The position numbers were made by a program, and so were the translations under genes. This document shows positions 28,171 through 37,304 of a stretch of 64,000 bases of DNA, one piece after another. The notes under the pieces are model-generated. The model worked only from the letters and a program-made list of their open reading frames with translations. It was not told the origin of the DNA and did no database searches. The DNA is from Proteus hauseri ATCC 700826. Its GTDB lineage: Bacteria; Pseudomonadota; Gammaproteobacteria; Enterobacterales; Enterobacteriaceae. The number at the start of each line of letters is the position of its first letter. Positions within the stretch are counted from its first letter, which is position 1. The DNA lies in assembly GCF_001654965.1 (NCBI RefSeq), contig NZ_LXEV01000021.1, positions 186,001-250,000 on the forward strand, given 5' to 3'.

Positions 28171-29196
28171 TTAACGGCGGTAATCGATGAATGGGCCATC
28201 AGCAACAGAGCGGCGCTCAACTAATCGGGGATGAACTTCGATAGTTTGTGCGTCTTCTCTTTTGTTAACTATCCGATCAAGCAGCATAGATAACGCCATT
28301 TGACCTAAGCGTTCTTTGGGCTGATGAACGGTTGTTAATGCGGGGGTAAAATAGCGAGCATTACGAATGTTATCGTAACCAACAATAGAAATATCAAATG
28401 GTACACGCAGACCTAATTCATCGGCTGCACAAATAGCACCCATTGCCATGACATCTCCACCACAGAACACAGCTGTAGGGCGATGTTTTTGATTTAGCAT
28501 TTGATACATTGCTTTGTAACCAGACTCTGGTTCAAAATCACCTTGTACAATCCATCCATCTTTTACAATGATTTTCGCTTCTTCCATTGCTTTCAAAAAT
28601 CCCTGAAGACGTCCACCACCCGTATTACGCTCTAATGGGCCAGGAATAATACCGATATCGCGATGGCCACGCTCAATTAAGTAGCGGCCTGCAATATATC
28701 CACCATGAAATGCGTTATCAATAATGGTATCAGTAAAATCACCCCGAGCTTTTCCCCAATCCATTACTACCATTGGAATATTACGATAGCCTTCTAATAG
28801 AGAAAGAAGGTGATCGGGATATTCAGAGCACATAACTAATAATCCATCGACGCGTTTTTGCGCTAGCATCGCTAAATAAGCTTTTTGCTTATCTAGATTA
28901 TTATGTGAGTTACATAATATCAGTGTATAACCTTTGCTATAACAGCTATTTTCAACAGCTTCAATCACTTCAGCAAAGTAAGGAGCTTCACTGGACGTGG
29001 CTAACAAGCCAATTGATTTGGTGTGATTGACTTTTAAACTACGCGCAACAGCACTAGGCGAATAATTTAATTCTTTAATAGCGGCCCAAACTGCTGCTCG
29101 GGTGTTCTCAGCAACAAAACGTGTTTTGTTGATAACATGAGAAACAGTCGTGGTTGACACTCCTGCGCGTTTTGCCACGTCTTTTATTGTTGCCAT
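28171..29196 (-). CDS. purR: Purine repressor PurR
   Basis: LacI-family repressor that binds DNA with hypoxanthine or guanine as corepressor and controls purine synthesis genes. The 341-residue protein, as in E. coli, begins [25 protein letters not shown] (helix-turn-helix and hinge) and has a periplasmic-binding-protein-like effector domain with VMDWGKA and [12 protein letters not shown]. No convincing PurR operator is visible upstream. Confidence 0.95.
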   Translation of the reverse strand: MATIKDVAKRAGVSTTTVSHVINKTRFVAENTRAAVWAAIKELNYSPSAVARSLKVNHTKSIGLLATSSEAPYFAEVIEAVENSCYSKGYTLILCNSHNNLDKQKAYLAMLAQKRVDGLLVMCSEYPDHLLSLLEGYRNIPMVVMDWGKARGDFTDTIIDNAFHGGYIAGRYLIERGHRDIGIIPGPLERNTGGGRLQGFLKAMEEAKIIVKDGWIVQGDFEPESGYKAMYQMLNQKHRPTAVFCGGDVMAMGAICAADELGLRVPFDISIVGYDNIRNARYFTPALTTVHQPKERLGQMALSMLLDRIVNKREDAQTIEVHPRLVERRSVADGPFIDYRR

Positions 29197-29464
29197 GGTG
29201 TGAAAAACTCCTGACCTTCATTGGTCTCTTTTAATCTAATTTTGTGGTTCTGCTGCCAGTATAGTCATACATAGGGCGAATACTGGCAATAATTTAGCTG
29301 TTAGCTATGAATTTTGTATGATCTAGCTCAAAAGTGGAAGTATTAATCAATGTTATAAATTGTGCACTAGTCGCTATATTAGCAAATTGTGATATGTGAT
29401 AATAATTAGCCATGACAATGTTATGGTTAATAACGTGTATTATAATCATTTTGAGGGAGAATAA

Positions 29465-29548
29465 ATGGATACGGATCTGAAATTTGGTTTGAGTACAGCA
29501 GTTGCAGCACTCGTCATGATTGTTTTATTTTCTACAATGTTGTTTTAA
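29465..29548 (+). CDS. ynhF: Small membrane protein YnhF
   Basis: A 27-residue protein beginning MDTDLKFGLSTAVAALVMIV, one hydrophobic segment with a short acidic/basic N-terminus. It resembles E. coli YnhF (MSTDLKFSLVTTIIVLGLIV, from memory), which sits at the same place between purR and sodB. The ribosome site GAGGGAGA is strong. The function is unknown; the E. coli protein is detected as a small inner-membrane protein. A hairpin follows. Confidence 0.85.
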   Translation: MDTDLKFGLSTAVAALVMIVLFSTMLF

Positions 29549-29605
29549 TCACTGTTTTATATAATATCAGGTTATTTTTAATTATAACTAATCGGATATC
29601 TGTAA

Positions 29606-29636
29606 ATAACAAAGGGCCTAAGGCCCTTTGTTATTT
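29606..29636. terminator. Bidirectional terminator between ynhF and sodB
   Basis: ATAACAAAGGGCC and GGCCCTTTGTTAT pair almost without a loop, and T-rich sequence lies on both sides. A second inverted repeat, CCACCAAA (29639-29646) with TTTGGTGG (29662-29669), lies between it and the sodB stop. Confidence 0.85.
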
Positions 29637-29679
29637 TGCCACCAAACGCCAATAATTGATCTTTGGTGGTTAAGAGAGA

Positions 29680-30258
29680 TTAAGCAAAGTTAGCTTCAAC
29701 AAATGACCAGTTAACCAGTGCCCAGAACTCTTCTAAGTATTTTACACGCGCATTACGGTAATCGATATAGTAAGCGTGTTCCCATACGTCAACCGTTAAC
29801 AGTGGTTTGTCATTGCTAGAAATGGGTGTCGCAGCATTAGAAGTATTAACAATAGCAATTGAGCCATCTGCTTTTTTCACCAGCCATGTCCAACCTGCAC
29901 CGAAGTTTTTAGCCGCCGCATCGTTAAATTGTTTTTTGAACTCTTCAAACGAGCCAAATGCTTTGTTGATAGCATCAGCGATTTTGCCTGTTGGCGCGCC
30001 ACCTGCATTTGGTGCTAAGCAGTTCCAGTAGAAAGTGTGGTTCCATACTTGAGCTGCATTATTAAAGATACCACCATCAGTAGATTTGATGATTTCTTCT
30101 AAAGATTTGCTTTCTAAATCAGTACCTTTAACCAGATTATTCAGGTTGGTTACATAAGTTTGGTGGTGTTTGCCATAGTGATACTCTAAAGTTTCTTTAG
30201 AGATATGTGGCTCAAGAGCATCTAACGCATAAGGTAATTTTGGTAATTCGAAAGACAT
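29680..30258 (-). CDS. sodB: Superoxide dismutase [Fe]
   Basis: Cytoplasmic iron superoxide dismutase. The 192-residue protein begins MSFELPKLPYALDALEPHIS and has the metal-binding signature DVWEHAYYID plus HHQTYVTNLN and FNNAAQVWNHTFYWNCL, typical of the iron type. The frame extends to 30342, but ATG 30258 has AAGGAG and the family length. The start region contains GCAATGTC, complementary to the RyhB core found at 47967-47974, which fits known RyhB control of sodB. Confidence 0.96.
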   Translation of the reverse strand: MSFELPKLPYALDALEPHISKETLEYHYGKHHQTYVTNLNNLVKGTDLESKSLEEIIKSTDGGIFNNAAQVWNHTFYWNCLAPNAGGAPTGKIADAINKAFGSFEEFKKQFNDAAAKNFGAGWTWLVKKADGSIAIVNTSNAATPISSNDKPLLTVDVWEHAYYIDYRNARVKYLEEFWALVNWSFVEANFA

Positions 30259-30515
30259 TGCGTACTCCTTTATACTATCTATTTCGGGTTTTGTGCCTAA
30301 AATCATTCCATCAAAATCATCTGAATTGATAAAATGAGGCAAATGAATTACTAATTTGTTGCTATTTTGCTAATTATTTTAACAAAAACTTGCTGAAATA
30401 ACAGCTAAATATCTTTTATCCATTATCATAACAAAATATAAGCTTACATCTTGTCGAAATAAAGGGGTTATATTAAATAGGGTTAATTATACCGATAAAT
30501 AATTAAGAGGAAAAA

Positions 30516-31295
30516 ATGGCGGTTGATAAAAATGGATATATTTCTGTGTTGGCAATAAAGCCAATACAGAAAGAGTATCAGGCACTCTTAGTGTTTGTTC
30601 AATCTCGGTTATTAACACTTTATGAAAGTCACATTTGCAGCATTTTTGTTTATGGTAGTGTGGCAACAGGTGCTGCAAAGCCGCCAAGATCAGACCTCGA
30701 TCTTTGTGTTATTTTAGATAAAGACATTGATGACATAGATAAATTAAATATGGTCAATATAGCGCAACAGGCTATTGAGCTTTATCCAATTGTACCTAAA
30801 GTTGATTTTGACATTGCCTCTAAATCAGAAGTGCTACTACGAGAAAATATAACTAGTTGGGGCTATTGGTTAAAACATCATTGTCGCCATATTTATGGCG
30901 AAGATCTCTCTTTACAATTTTCCTTGTTTAAACCTTCACGAGCGGTTGCCTATGCCGTAAATGGTGACTATTTGACGCTACTTTCTGATTACCTTCTAAG
31001 AATTGAACAAACTAACGACTTAAAAACCTTTTTAAAATTATCAAAAGAGGCATCTAAGAAACTCATTCGATCTACTAATATATTGAGAGCGCAAGAAGGG
31101 GGGGATTGGCCTGACTCACTGGATGAACATCTCTCTAGGCTTATAAAAATAGAGCCTAAATTGGTTAAGGAGTTGATATTTTTTATGAAGCATATCGAGC
31201 TAGGTATTTATCAAAAAAATGAGTTTCTTATCCAAATGAAAAATACAATTTCATTTTTATCCGCTGTAGAAAAAAATATAAATGAAAAATTATAG
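30516..31295 (+). CDS. Pol-beta-type nucleotidyltransferase domain protein
   Basis: A 259-residue protein with an N-terminal nucleotidyltransferase fold: IFVYGSVATGAAKPPRSDLDLCVIL at about residues 43-67 (G47-S48 and metal-binding Asp60 and Asp62), and a third acidic strand KVDFDIA. The C-terminal half is helical. The layout resembles aminoglycoside adenylyltransferases and MNT-type proteins, but I cannot assign a substrate. The start has GAGGAAAAA. It lies between sodB and grxD, where E. coli has ydhO, and has no HEPN-type partner gene beside it. It is probably an accessory gene. Confidence 0.75.
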   Translation: MAVDKNGYISVLAIKPIQKEYQALLVFVQSRLLTLYESHICSIFVYGSVATGAAKPPRSDLDLCVILDKDIDDIDKLNMVNIAQQAIELYPIVPKVDFDIASKSEVLLRENITSWGYWLKHHCRHIYGEDLSLQFSLFKPSRAVAYAVNGDYLTLLSDYLLRIEQTNDLKTFLKLSKEASKKLIRSTNILRAQEGGDWPDSLDEHLSRLIKIEPKLVKELIFFMKHIELGIYQKNEFLIQMKNTISFLSAVEKNINEKL

Positions 31296-31535
31296 CGATT
31301 CATTTGGCAAGAAAGAGCAAACAAAATATGCACAAAAAAATAACTAATATGCTGATTTAATTGTCATGTTCTAGTGGAGTATGAGTCATTTGTCTAGTAC
31401 ATCTTTCATTCTAATCTTATGATTTTAATCAGTATTAAACTTATATAGAGCTTTCTAATATAAAGTGGTATTCTTCTTTCATGTTTTCACCAATATAAAA
31501 CATATTGAATATAAAAGGTTGTAAGGACGTAATAA

Positions 31536-31874
31536 ATGACGACTATTGAAAAAATTGAACGCCAGATTAAAGAAAACCCAATTATTTTATATATGAAAGG
31601 TTCACCAAAATTACCAAGTTGTGGTTTTTCTGCACAAGCTGTTCAGGCACTTTCTGCATGTGGTGAGCGTTTTGCTTATGTTGATATCCTGCAAAATCCA
31701 GACATTCGTGCAGAATTACCAAAATATGCACATTGGCCAACTTTCCCTCAATTATGGGTAGATGGTGAATTAGTCGGCGGATGTGACATCATTTTAGAAA
31801 TGTATCAGCGTGGCGAATTACAGAAGTTATTAAAAGAAACCGCTGATAAATATCGCGATGAAGAAGCAGAATAA
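31536..31874 (+). CDS. grxD: Monothiol glutaredoxin GrxD (Grx4)
   Basis: A CGFS-type glutaredoxin that binds a bridging [2Fe-2S] cluster with glutathione and acts in Fe-S delivery and iron sensing. The 112-residue protein has KGSPKLPSCGFSAQAVQ with the active cysteine at residue 29, and WPTFPQLWVDGELVGGCDI. GTAAGGACG precedes the start. Confidence 0.96.
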   Translation: MTTIEKIERQIKENPIILYMKGSPKLPSCGFSAQAVQALSACGERFAYVDILQNPDIRAELPKYAHWPTFPQLWVDGELVGGCDIILEMYQRGELQKLLKETADKYRDEEAE

Positions 31875-31914
31875 TTGATTTAATTTTACAATAAATTAAA
31901 CCAAAAGATAAAAT

Positions 31915-31956
31915 AAAAGCCAGTTTCAGTATCTATAAATCTGAAACTGGCTTTTT
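31915..31956. terminator. Bidirectional terminator between grxD and rnt
   Basis: AAAAGCCAGTTTCAG and CTGAAACTGGCTTTT pair around an 11-base loop with T on both strands. Confidence 0.93.
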
Positions 31957-31996
31957 CGTTTAACCATGACTTCAAAGCTATTGATTTAAAATTTAA

Positions 31997-32638
31997 TTAG
32001 TTTTGGGGCGGTAAAGGCCAACCACCTAATTTTTTCCAGCGATTGACTAATTCACAAAATAACAGTGAGGTACGGTTAGTATCGTATAACGCACCATGAG
32101 CGAGTTTACTATCAAACGGAATTCCCGCAGTTAAACAGGCCTTAGCTAAAATGGTCTGCCCTAATACTAATCCACTCAATGCAGCAGTATCAAAAGTTGC
32201 AAAAGGATGAAATGGATTACGTTTTAAACTTGCTCGCTCAGCTGCCGCCATGACAAAGCTATGATCAAAATTAGCATTGTGTGCGACAATAATAGCACGA
32301 TTACAATCGGCATCTTTCATGCCTTTGCGCACCATTTTAAAAATAGCGTGCAACGCTTCATATTCACTCACTGCACCACGAAGCGGGTTTGTTGGGTCAA
32401 TGCCTGTAAATTCTAAGGCTGAAGGTTCTAAATTAGCGCCTTCAAAAGGTTCAACGTGAAAATGTAGGGTGTTATCTGGTTTTAACCAACCCTGTTCATC
32501 CATTTTTAATGTAATCGCTGCTATCTCAAGTAAACCGTCAGTTTTTGCATTAAATCCACCGGTTTCAACATCGATAACAACAGGGTAGTAACCACGAAAA
32601 CGGTTACACAATTCATTTGGGTTATTTTTATCAGGCAT
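31997..32638 (-). CDS. rnt: Ribonuclease T
   Basis: A DEDDh 3'-5' exonuclease that trims tRNA CCA ends and the 3' ends of stable RNAs. The 213-residue protein has the exonuclease motifs [20 protein letters not shown] and [13 protein letters not shown]. It matches E. coli RNase T along its full length. It is co-directional with gloA (95 bases), as in E. coli. Confidence 0.96.
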   Translation of the reverse strand: MPDKNNPNELCNRFRGYYPVVIDVETGGFNAKTDGLLEIAAITLKMDEQGWLKPDNTLHFHVEPFEGANLEPSALEFTGIDPTNPLRGAVSEYEALHAIFKMVRKGMKDADCNRAIIVAHNANFDHSFVMAAAERASLKRNPFHPFATFDTAALSGLVLGQTILAKACLTAGIPFDSKLAHGALYDTNRTSLLFCELVNRWKKLGGWPLPPQN

Positions 32639-32689
32639 TAAATTATACTTATCCGATAAAAGTGAATATCGGAAATTAACAATAAGCAG

Positions 32690-32724
32690 AAACCAAAAAG
32701 ACAGATTTACTGCCTTTCTGGTTA
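32690..32724 (-). terminator. Terminator of gloA
   Basis: On the reverse strand AACCAGAAAGGCAG pairs with CTGTCTTTTTGGTT through G-U wobbles, followed by T-rich sequence. It lies 10 bases after the gloA stop, in the gloA-rnt gap. Confidence 0.6.
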
Positions 32725-32733
32725 AAATAAAAA

Positions 32734-33141
32734 TTAGTGACCAAGTGCGCGACTGGCATTTTTATTTTCGATTAATTCGATTTTATACCCATCTGGGTCT
32801 TCAACAAAAGCAATAATGGTGGTGCCACCTTTTACAGGTCCTGCATCACGGGTGACATTACCACCAGCTTGGCGAATCGCATTACACGTTGCTGCAACAT
32901 CATCAACACCAAGTGCAATGTGACCAAAAGCAGTACCCATTTCGTAGTTATTGACTCCCCAGTTATAGGTTAATTCAATCACCGCGCCGCTGCTTTCATC
33001 ACCGTAACCAACAAAGGCTAACGAGTATTTATATTCCTCATTTTCGCTGGTGCGTAGAAGTTGCATACCCAGAACCTTAGTGTAAAAATCGATAGAGCGT
33101 TGTAAGTCGCCTACACGAATCATGGTATGAAGTACTCGCAT
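32734..33141 (-). CDS. gloA: Lactoylglutathione lyase (glyoxalase I)
   Basis: Converts the methylglyoxal-glutathione hemithioacetal to S-lactoylglutathione. The 135-residue VOC-fold protein begins [20 protein letters not shown] and has the metal ligands His5, Glu56 ([11 protein letters not shown]), His74 (FGHIALGV) and Glu122 (YKIELIE). This is the Ni2+-dependent bacterial type. Confidence 0.95.
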   Translation of the reverse strand: MRVLHTMIRVGDLQRSIDFYTKVLGMQLLRTSENEEYKYSLAFVGYGDESSGAVIELTYNWGVNNYEMGTAFGHIALGVDDVAATCNAIRQAGGNVTRDAGPVKGGTTIIAFVEDPDGYKIELIENKNASRALGH

Positions 33142-33323
33142 ATAAACCTCTCGTGTTTGTTTAATGATTAACCCTACAGATAAACTGATGGCGCAGTACT
33201 ATAACGCTTTCAAGCCATAAAATTCAATTTTACTACTTCGCTATCAGTAAACTCACTATCAAAGCAGATAATATCTCTATTAACTATACTCTATAGTAAC
33301 AAACAATTAGGAGGAAAAATCAA

Positions 33324-33563
33324 ATGCAACAACAATTAGAATTTTTTGATATTCCTAATCCATGTATTGGTCATTGTGAAATGAATATACAAGGGTACTG
33401 TATTGGCTGTTATCGTAATAGACAGGAGCGTTTTAATTGGGCAACTATGAATCAACAAGATAAAAGAAATGTACTACGTCTGTGCCGTCAACGTTATTTA
33501 AGAAGTGTACAAAAAATAATAAAAGAGACAGAAAGTGAAAATGAACAATTAGATCTTTTTTAG
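33324..33563 (+). CDS. ydhL: DUF1289 family protein YdhL
   Basis: A 79-residue protein beginning MQQQLEFFDIPNPCIGHCEM. Four cysteines in PCIGHCEMNIQGYCIGCYR are followed by RxERFNW and VLRLCRQRYL, which is the DUF1289 signature and resembles E. coli YdhL. The cysteines suggest a bound metal or Fe-S cluster, but the function is unknown. AGGAGG precedes the start. Confidence 0.88.
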   Translation: MQQQLEFFDIPNPCIGHCEMNIQGYCIGCYRNRQERFNWATMNQQDKRNVLRLCRQRYLRSVQKIIKETESENEQLDLF

Positions 33564-34016
33564 TTCTCTTATTATTTTTTAAAATTTAAAATAATAATAT
33601 AGAGTGTAAAACTTCCTTGTTACTCGCTGGGTTTAATTAATTTCTGATATTCTATTTGTTTTAATAATAATAATATTATTTGAAATTATTTTAATTATAA
33701 TTGATTATAATTTGGTGAATTTTAAAGGATTTATCATTCTCTTTGATATTGAATGAAATTATAATAACAATTATGTAAAAAAATATAGATTAGTTTTTAT
33801 AACGAGGTTATTCTTTATAAAATTTAATTTTAGAAAAAGAAGAATGCTTAATTGAATCTAATGAAATAATTACCCAATATAATATATAGGATTGAAAACT
33901 TAATTGTAATAATGCAAATACTAAAGAGAATAGATAAGTTAAGAAAAGTTATTTTAAAAGTATTATCTGAAATTTTATAAAATTCTGACTCAGTATGCTA
34001 ATTTAAGGAGGGATAA
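33564..34016. other. AT-rich intergenic region before slyA
   Basis: Very AT-rich, about 450 bases. The only structure seen is an all-AT inverted repeat at 33569-33597 (TTATTATTTT/AAAATAATAA) just after ydhL, a possible weak terminator. No gene or RNA is recognised. Confidence 0.6.
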
Positions 34017-34445
34017 GTGGAATCAACATTAGGAGCAGATTTAGCGCGTTTAGTCCGATTATGGCGTGCATTGATTGATCATCGTCTCAAGCCATTAAAA
34101 CTGACTCAAACACATTGGGTAACGCTGTATAACATTAGTCAATTACCTCCAGAGCAGTCACAAATACAATTGGCTAAAGCAATAGGAATTGAACAGCCTT
34201 CTTTAGTAAGAACTTTAGATCAGCTGGAAGAAAAAAAATTGATTTGCCGACACACTTGTGCAAATGATCGTAGAGCAAAAAGAATTAAATTGACCGCAGA
34301 ATCAGAACCTTTTATTAAAGAGGTTTACACTGTTATCGAAAAAACACGCCAAGAAATATTAGGTGGCATTCAACAAGAGGAAATTGAAACATTAGTTATT
34401 TTAGTTCAAAGATTAGAGAAAAATATAAATAGACTACACGATTAA
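34017..34445 (+). CDS. slyA: MarR-family regulator SlyA
   Basis: A 142-residue winged-helix dimer that counters H-NS silencing of virulence and envelope genes. It matches E. coli and Salmonella Sly[30 protein letters not shown], then [21 protein letters not shown] and the wing [10 protein letters not shown]. The start is GTG at 34017 with a strong AAGGAGGG six bases upstream. It is followed by slyB on the opposite strand. Confidence 0.94.
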   Translation: MESTLGADLARLVRLWRALIDHRLKPLKLTQTHWVTLYNISQLPPEQSQIQLAKAIGIEQPSLVRTLDQLEEKKLICRHTCANDRRAKRIKLTAESEPFIKEVYTVIEKTRQEILGGIQQEEIETLVILVQRLEKNINRLHD

Positions 34446-34633
34446 TTATTTTTAATTAAATATATGTCATCTAAGAATGAATGGGGCAAAGTATGCCACA
34501 TAAATATTTTTAATGTAATTTATATTAATAATTTCTTGTTATAAGTGATTACGTGAAAAGTAATTATTAAGATAGTTATATTATTTTTCTGTGATTGATG
34601 GAATATCTAGTAGATAAAAATTAAATATTCTAG

Positions 34634-34668
34634 AAAAATAGGCAACGATAAAAAGTTGCCTATTTTTT
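34634..34668 (-). terminator. Rho-independent terminator of slyB
   Basis: AAAAATAGGCAAC and GTTGCCTATTTTT pair around an eight-base loop, with T-runs on both strands. It may also stop slyA transcription. Confidence 0.92.
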
Positions 34669-34675
34669 ATTAAGT

Positions 34676-35143
34676 TTAACGAGGTGAAACAGTTAAATTA
34701 TTACCACTACCAATAACAGCAACACGTTGGCCTTGGCGATAAACTGTGTTATCAGCTTTTTGTACCACTGCAACGGTTTTACCACTGTCTAAACGAACTT
34801 CAAGCTGAATACCTTTGGTTGTATTTAATGCGCCTTGAGCTTGTTGTCCTGCCATACCACCAGCGATTGCACCCGCGGCAGTTGCAAGATTACGTCCACT
34901 ACCACCACCAATAGTGTTACCTAATAGTCCACCTAAAACAGCTCCGCCTACTGCGCCTAATAGGTTTTCATCACTGCCTGCTTGAATATTCACAGACCGA
35001 ACTGAGACAATAGTACCATAAGTCACACTTTGAGCTTGTTTCGCTTGATTTGCACTGTATGTATCACCAGATAATGAATTGGTATTCACACAACCAGCAA
35101 GAGCGGTAACAGTAAACAGACCAATAAGTAAATGCTTAAACAT
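34676..35143 (-). CDS. slyB: Outer-membrane lipoprotein SlyB
   Basis: A 155-residue lipoprotein with signal MFKHLLIGLFTVTALAGC (lipobox LAGC, Cys18) and the glycine-zipper segment GAVGGAVLGGLLGNTIGGGSG followed by GAIAGGMAGQQAQGAL. SlyB belongs to the PhoPQ-regulated envelope stress proteins that protect the outer membrane. I could not find a clear PhoP box here, only a half-site. It is convergent with slyA and divergent from anmK. Confidence 0.93.
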   Translation of the reverse strand: MFKHLLIGLFTVTALAGCVNTNSLSGDTYSANQAKQAQSVTYGTIVSVRSVNIQAGSDENLLGAVGGAVLGGLLGNTIGGGSGRNLATAAGAIAGGMAGQQAQGALNTTKGIQLEVRLDSGKTVAVVQKADNTVYRQGQRVAVIGSGNNLTVSPR

Positions 35144-35253
35144 AGTTACTCCTAATAAAAATCCGAGAAAAACCCAGATAATACCAATATTGTTTAGTAT
35201 AAGTTATAGCTTGTATTTTATGTATAGCGAGACTGATTTTAATAATATATGTC

Positions 35254-35267
35254 TTACTATATAGTAA
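35254..35267. promoter_or_regulatory. 14-base palindrome in the slyB-anmK divergent region
   Basis: TTACTATATAGTAA is a perfect palindrome, flanked by two AGCGAGA copies at 35226-35232 and 35268-35274. It is a possible operator; the binder is unknown. Confidence 0.35.
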
Positions 35268-35361
35268 AGCGAGATAGTAAACCCAGAAGAGATTTCTGAA
35301 AAAAGAAAATATAACATTATATGTTAAATTATTGCATCATCTTGATTATAAGGAAAAGAAC

Positions 35362-36474
35362 ATGAGGGCGGGACGGTACATCGGCGTGATGTCAGGCACA
35401 AGTTTAGATGGTGTTGATGTTGTACTGGCTGCAATAAGCAATAAATTTGTAGCACAACAAGCTAATTATTTTCTTCCTTATCCACAAAATTTGCGTCAGC
35501 GTATTCTTTCTATATGCCAAGGGCAACCCGTCACATTGCATGAACTAGGGGAACTCGATGCACAATTGGGTGAACTTTATGCCCAAGCCATCATTGGATT
35601 ATTGTCAAAAGCAAAATTAAGTGCCAGTGATATTACTGCGATAGGTTGTCATGGGCAAACCGTCTGGCATGAGCCTGAAAGTCCAATACCCTTTACAATG
35701 CAAATTGGTGATAACAATCGAATTGCTGCATTAACGGGCATAACAACCGTAGGTGATTTCCGCCGTCGAGATATGGCTTATGGTGGACAAGGTGCACCAC
35801 TTGTGCCCGCTTTTCATTTTGCAGTACTTGGTCATCCTATTGAAAAACGTATTATTTTAAATATTGGCGGTATTGCTAATATTTCACTGCTATTACCTGG
35901 TGTGGCCGTTAAAGGTTACGACACAGGGCCTGGCAATATGCTATTGGATAGTTGGAACTGGATCCATAATCAAACACCTTATGATGAGAACGGGCGATGG
36001 GCAGCGACAGGGACAGTAAATAAAACATTACTTAAAGAGATGCTGGCTGATCCTTATTTTTCTCGTTCTGCACCAAAAAGTACAGGGCGAGAATATTTCA
36101 ATACACAATGGTTAAATTATTATTTAGCGCAAGTACCTAATGTTTTTCCTGAAGATGTGCAGGCGACCCTCGTCGAATTAACTGCAATAAGCATTGTTCA
36201 ACAAGTTCAATTGAATGGGGGATGTGAGCGTCTTCTTGTTTGTGGTGGTGGTGCGCGTAATGGACAGATAATGCAACGACTAGCAGCATTATTACCGGGC
36301 ACTGAAGTAGCTCCAACAGATAAATATGGCCTAAGTGGTGATGATATGGAAGCCCTTGCATTTGGGTGGCTTGCAGCACGCACTATTGCTAATGAATCAG
36401 GAAATTTACCTTCTGTAACAGGGGCATCAAGAGAAACTGTTTTAGGGGCGATTTACCCTACAAATCCCCGTTAA
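35362..36474 (+). CDS. anmK: Anhydro-N-acetylmuramic acid kinase
   Basis: Phosphorylates and opens 1,6-anhydro-MurNAc to MurNAc-6-phosphate in cell-wall recycling. The 370-residue ASKHA-fold protein begins [20 protein letters not shown] and has [35 protein letters not shown] and CGGGARNGQ. The frame opens at 35332, but ATG 35362 has AAGGAAAAG and the family length. E. coli has mliC between anmK and pdxH; here only 43 bases separate them. Confidence 0.95.
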   Translation: MRAGRYIGVMSGTSLDGVDVVLAAISNKFVAQQANYFLPYPQNLRQRILSICQGQPVTLHELGELDAQLGELYAQAIIGLLSKAKLSASDITAIGCHGQTVWHEPESPIPFTMQIGDNNRIAALTGITTVGDFRRRDMAYGGQGAPLVPAFHFAVLGHPIEKRIILNIGGIANISLLLPGVAVKGYDTGPGNMLLDSWNWIHNQTPYDENGRWAATGTVNKTLLKEMLADPYFSRSAPKSTGREYFNTQWLNYYLAQVPNVFPEDVQATLVELTAISIVQQVQLNGGCERLLVCGGGARNGQIMQRLAALLPGTEVAPTDKYGLSGDDMEALAFGWLAARTIANESGNLPSVTGASRETVLGAIYPTNPR

Positions 36475-36517
36475 GCGTGATATGCTGAATGCAGTTTCTC
36501 AAAAGAGAGAGTGAAAA

Positions 36518-37171
36518 ATGACTGAACTTGATTTTATTGATGTTGCTGACCTTCGCCGTGAATATATGAATGGTGGATTACGACGTCATGAGTTAACAGA
36601 AGAGCCTCTGGTTTTGTTTGAAAAATGGCTAAAACAAGCCTGTGAAGCAAGACTTAGTGATCCTACCGCAATGTGTGTGGCGACGGTTGATGAAACGGGG
36701 CAGCCCTATCAGCGTATTGTGCTGTTAAAACACTTCGATGAGAAAGGGTTAGTGTTCTACACCAACTTAGGTAGCCGCAAAGCGAGCCATTTAGAACATA
36801 ACCAAAAAGTAAGTCTATTATTTCCTTGGTATCCGTTAGAAAGACAAGTGTGCTTTTTGGGTAAAGCAGAAAGACTCTCTTCGTTTGAAGTCATTAAATA
36901 TTTTCATAGTCGCCCTAAAGATAGTCAAATTGCAGCTTGGGCTTCGGCGCAGTCATCGCGTATTTCTGCGAGAGGCGTATTAGAAAGCAAATTTATGGAA
37001 TTAAAGCAGAAATTTCAAAATGGTGAAGTGCCATTACCAAGTTTCTGGGGTGGATATCGAGTAACGTTTGATTCTGTTGAGTTTTGGCAAGGAAGAGAAA
37101 ACCGTTTACATGATCGTTTTATCTACCAAAAATCACCAGAAGGATGGGATATAGCGCGATTAGCGCCTTAA
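36518..37171 (+). CDS. pdxH: Pyridoxine/pyridoxamine 5'-phosphate oxidase
   Basis: FMN-dependent oxidase giving pyridoxal 5'-phosphate. The 217-residue protein has the FMN-binding segment [24 protein letters not shown] and the C-terminal signature [22 protein letters not shown] precedes the start. A hairpin in the gap to tyrS (GTGGTA 37224-37229 with TACCAC 37243-37248) may end the transcript. Confidence 0.96.
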   Translation: MTELDFIDVADLRREYMNGGLRRHELTEEPLVLFEKWLKQACEARLSDPTAMCVATVDETGQPYQRIVLLKHFDEKGLVFYTNLGSRKASHLEHNQKVSLLFPWYPLERQVCFLGKAERLSSFEVIKYFHSRPKDSQIAAWASAQSSRISARGVLESKFMELKQKFQNGEVPLPSFWGGYRVTFDSVEFWQGRENRLHDRFIYQKSPEGWDIARLAP

Positions 37172-37304
37172 TTGCGCGTTGATAAATTTTATCTCAAAAA
37201 GGCTTTTTCTACTGGTACTTAGCGTGGTAGCGCTTTATGCTATACCACTTATGTTTTACTTATATTTTAAATAGACAAAAAATAATAAACCGATGGAGTC
37301 ATTG

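Noticed and set aside
29436..29450. Fur-like sequence upstream of ynhF
   Set aside because: Only a partial match that overlaps a good -10 sequence (TATAAT); AT-rich coincidence is likely.
35277..35290. Possible PhoP box before slyB
   Set aside because: Only one GGTTTA half-site is clear; the second repeat is not at the required spacing.
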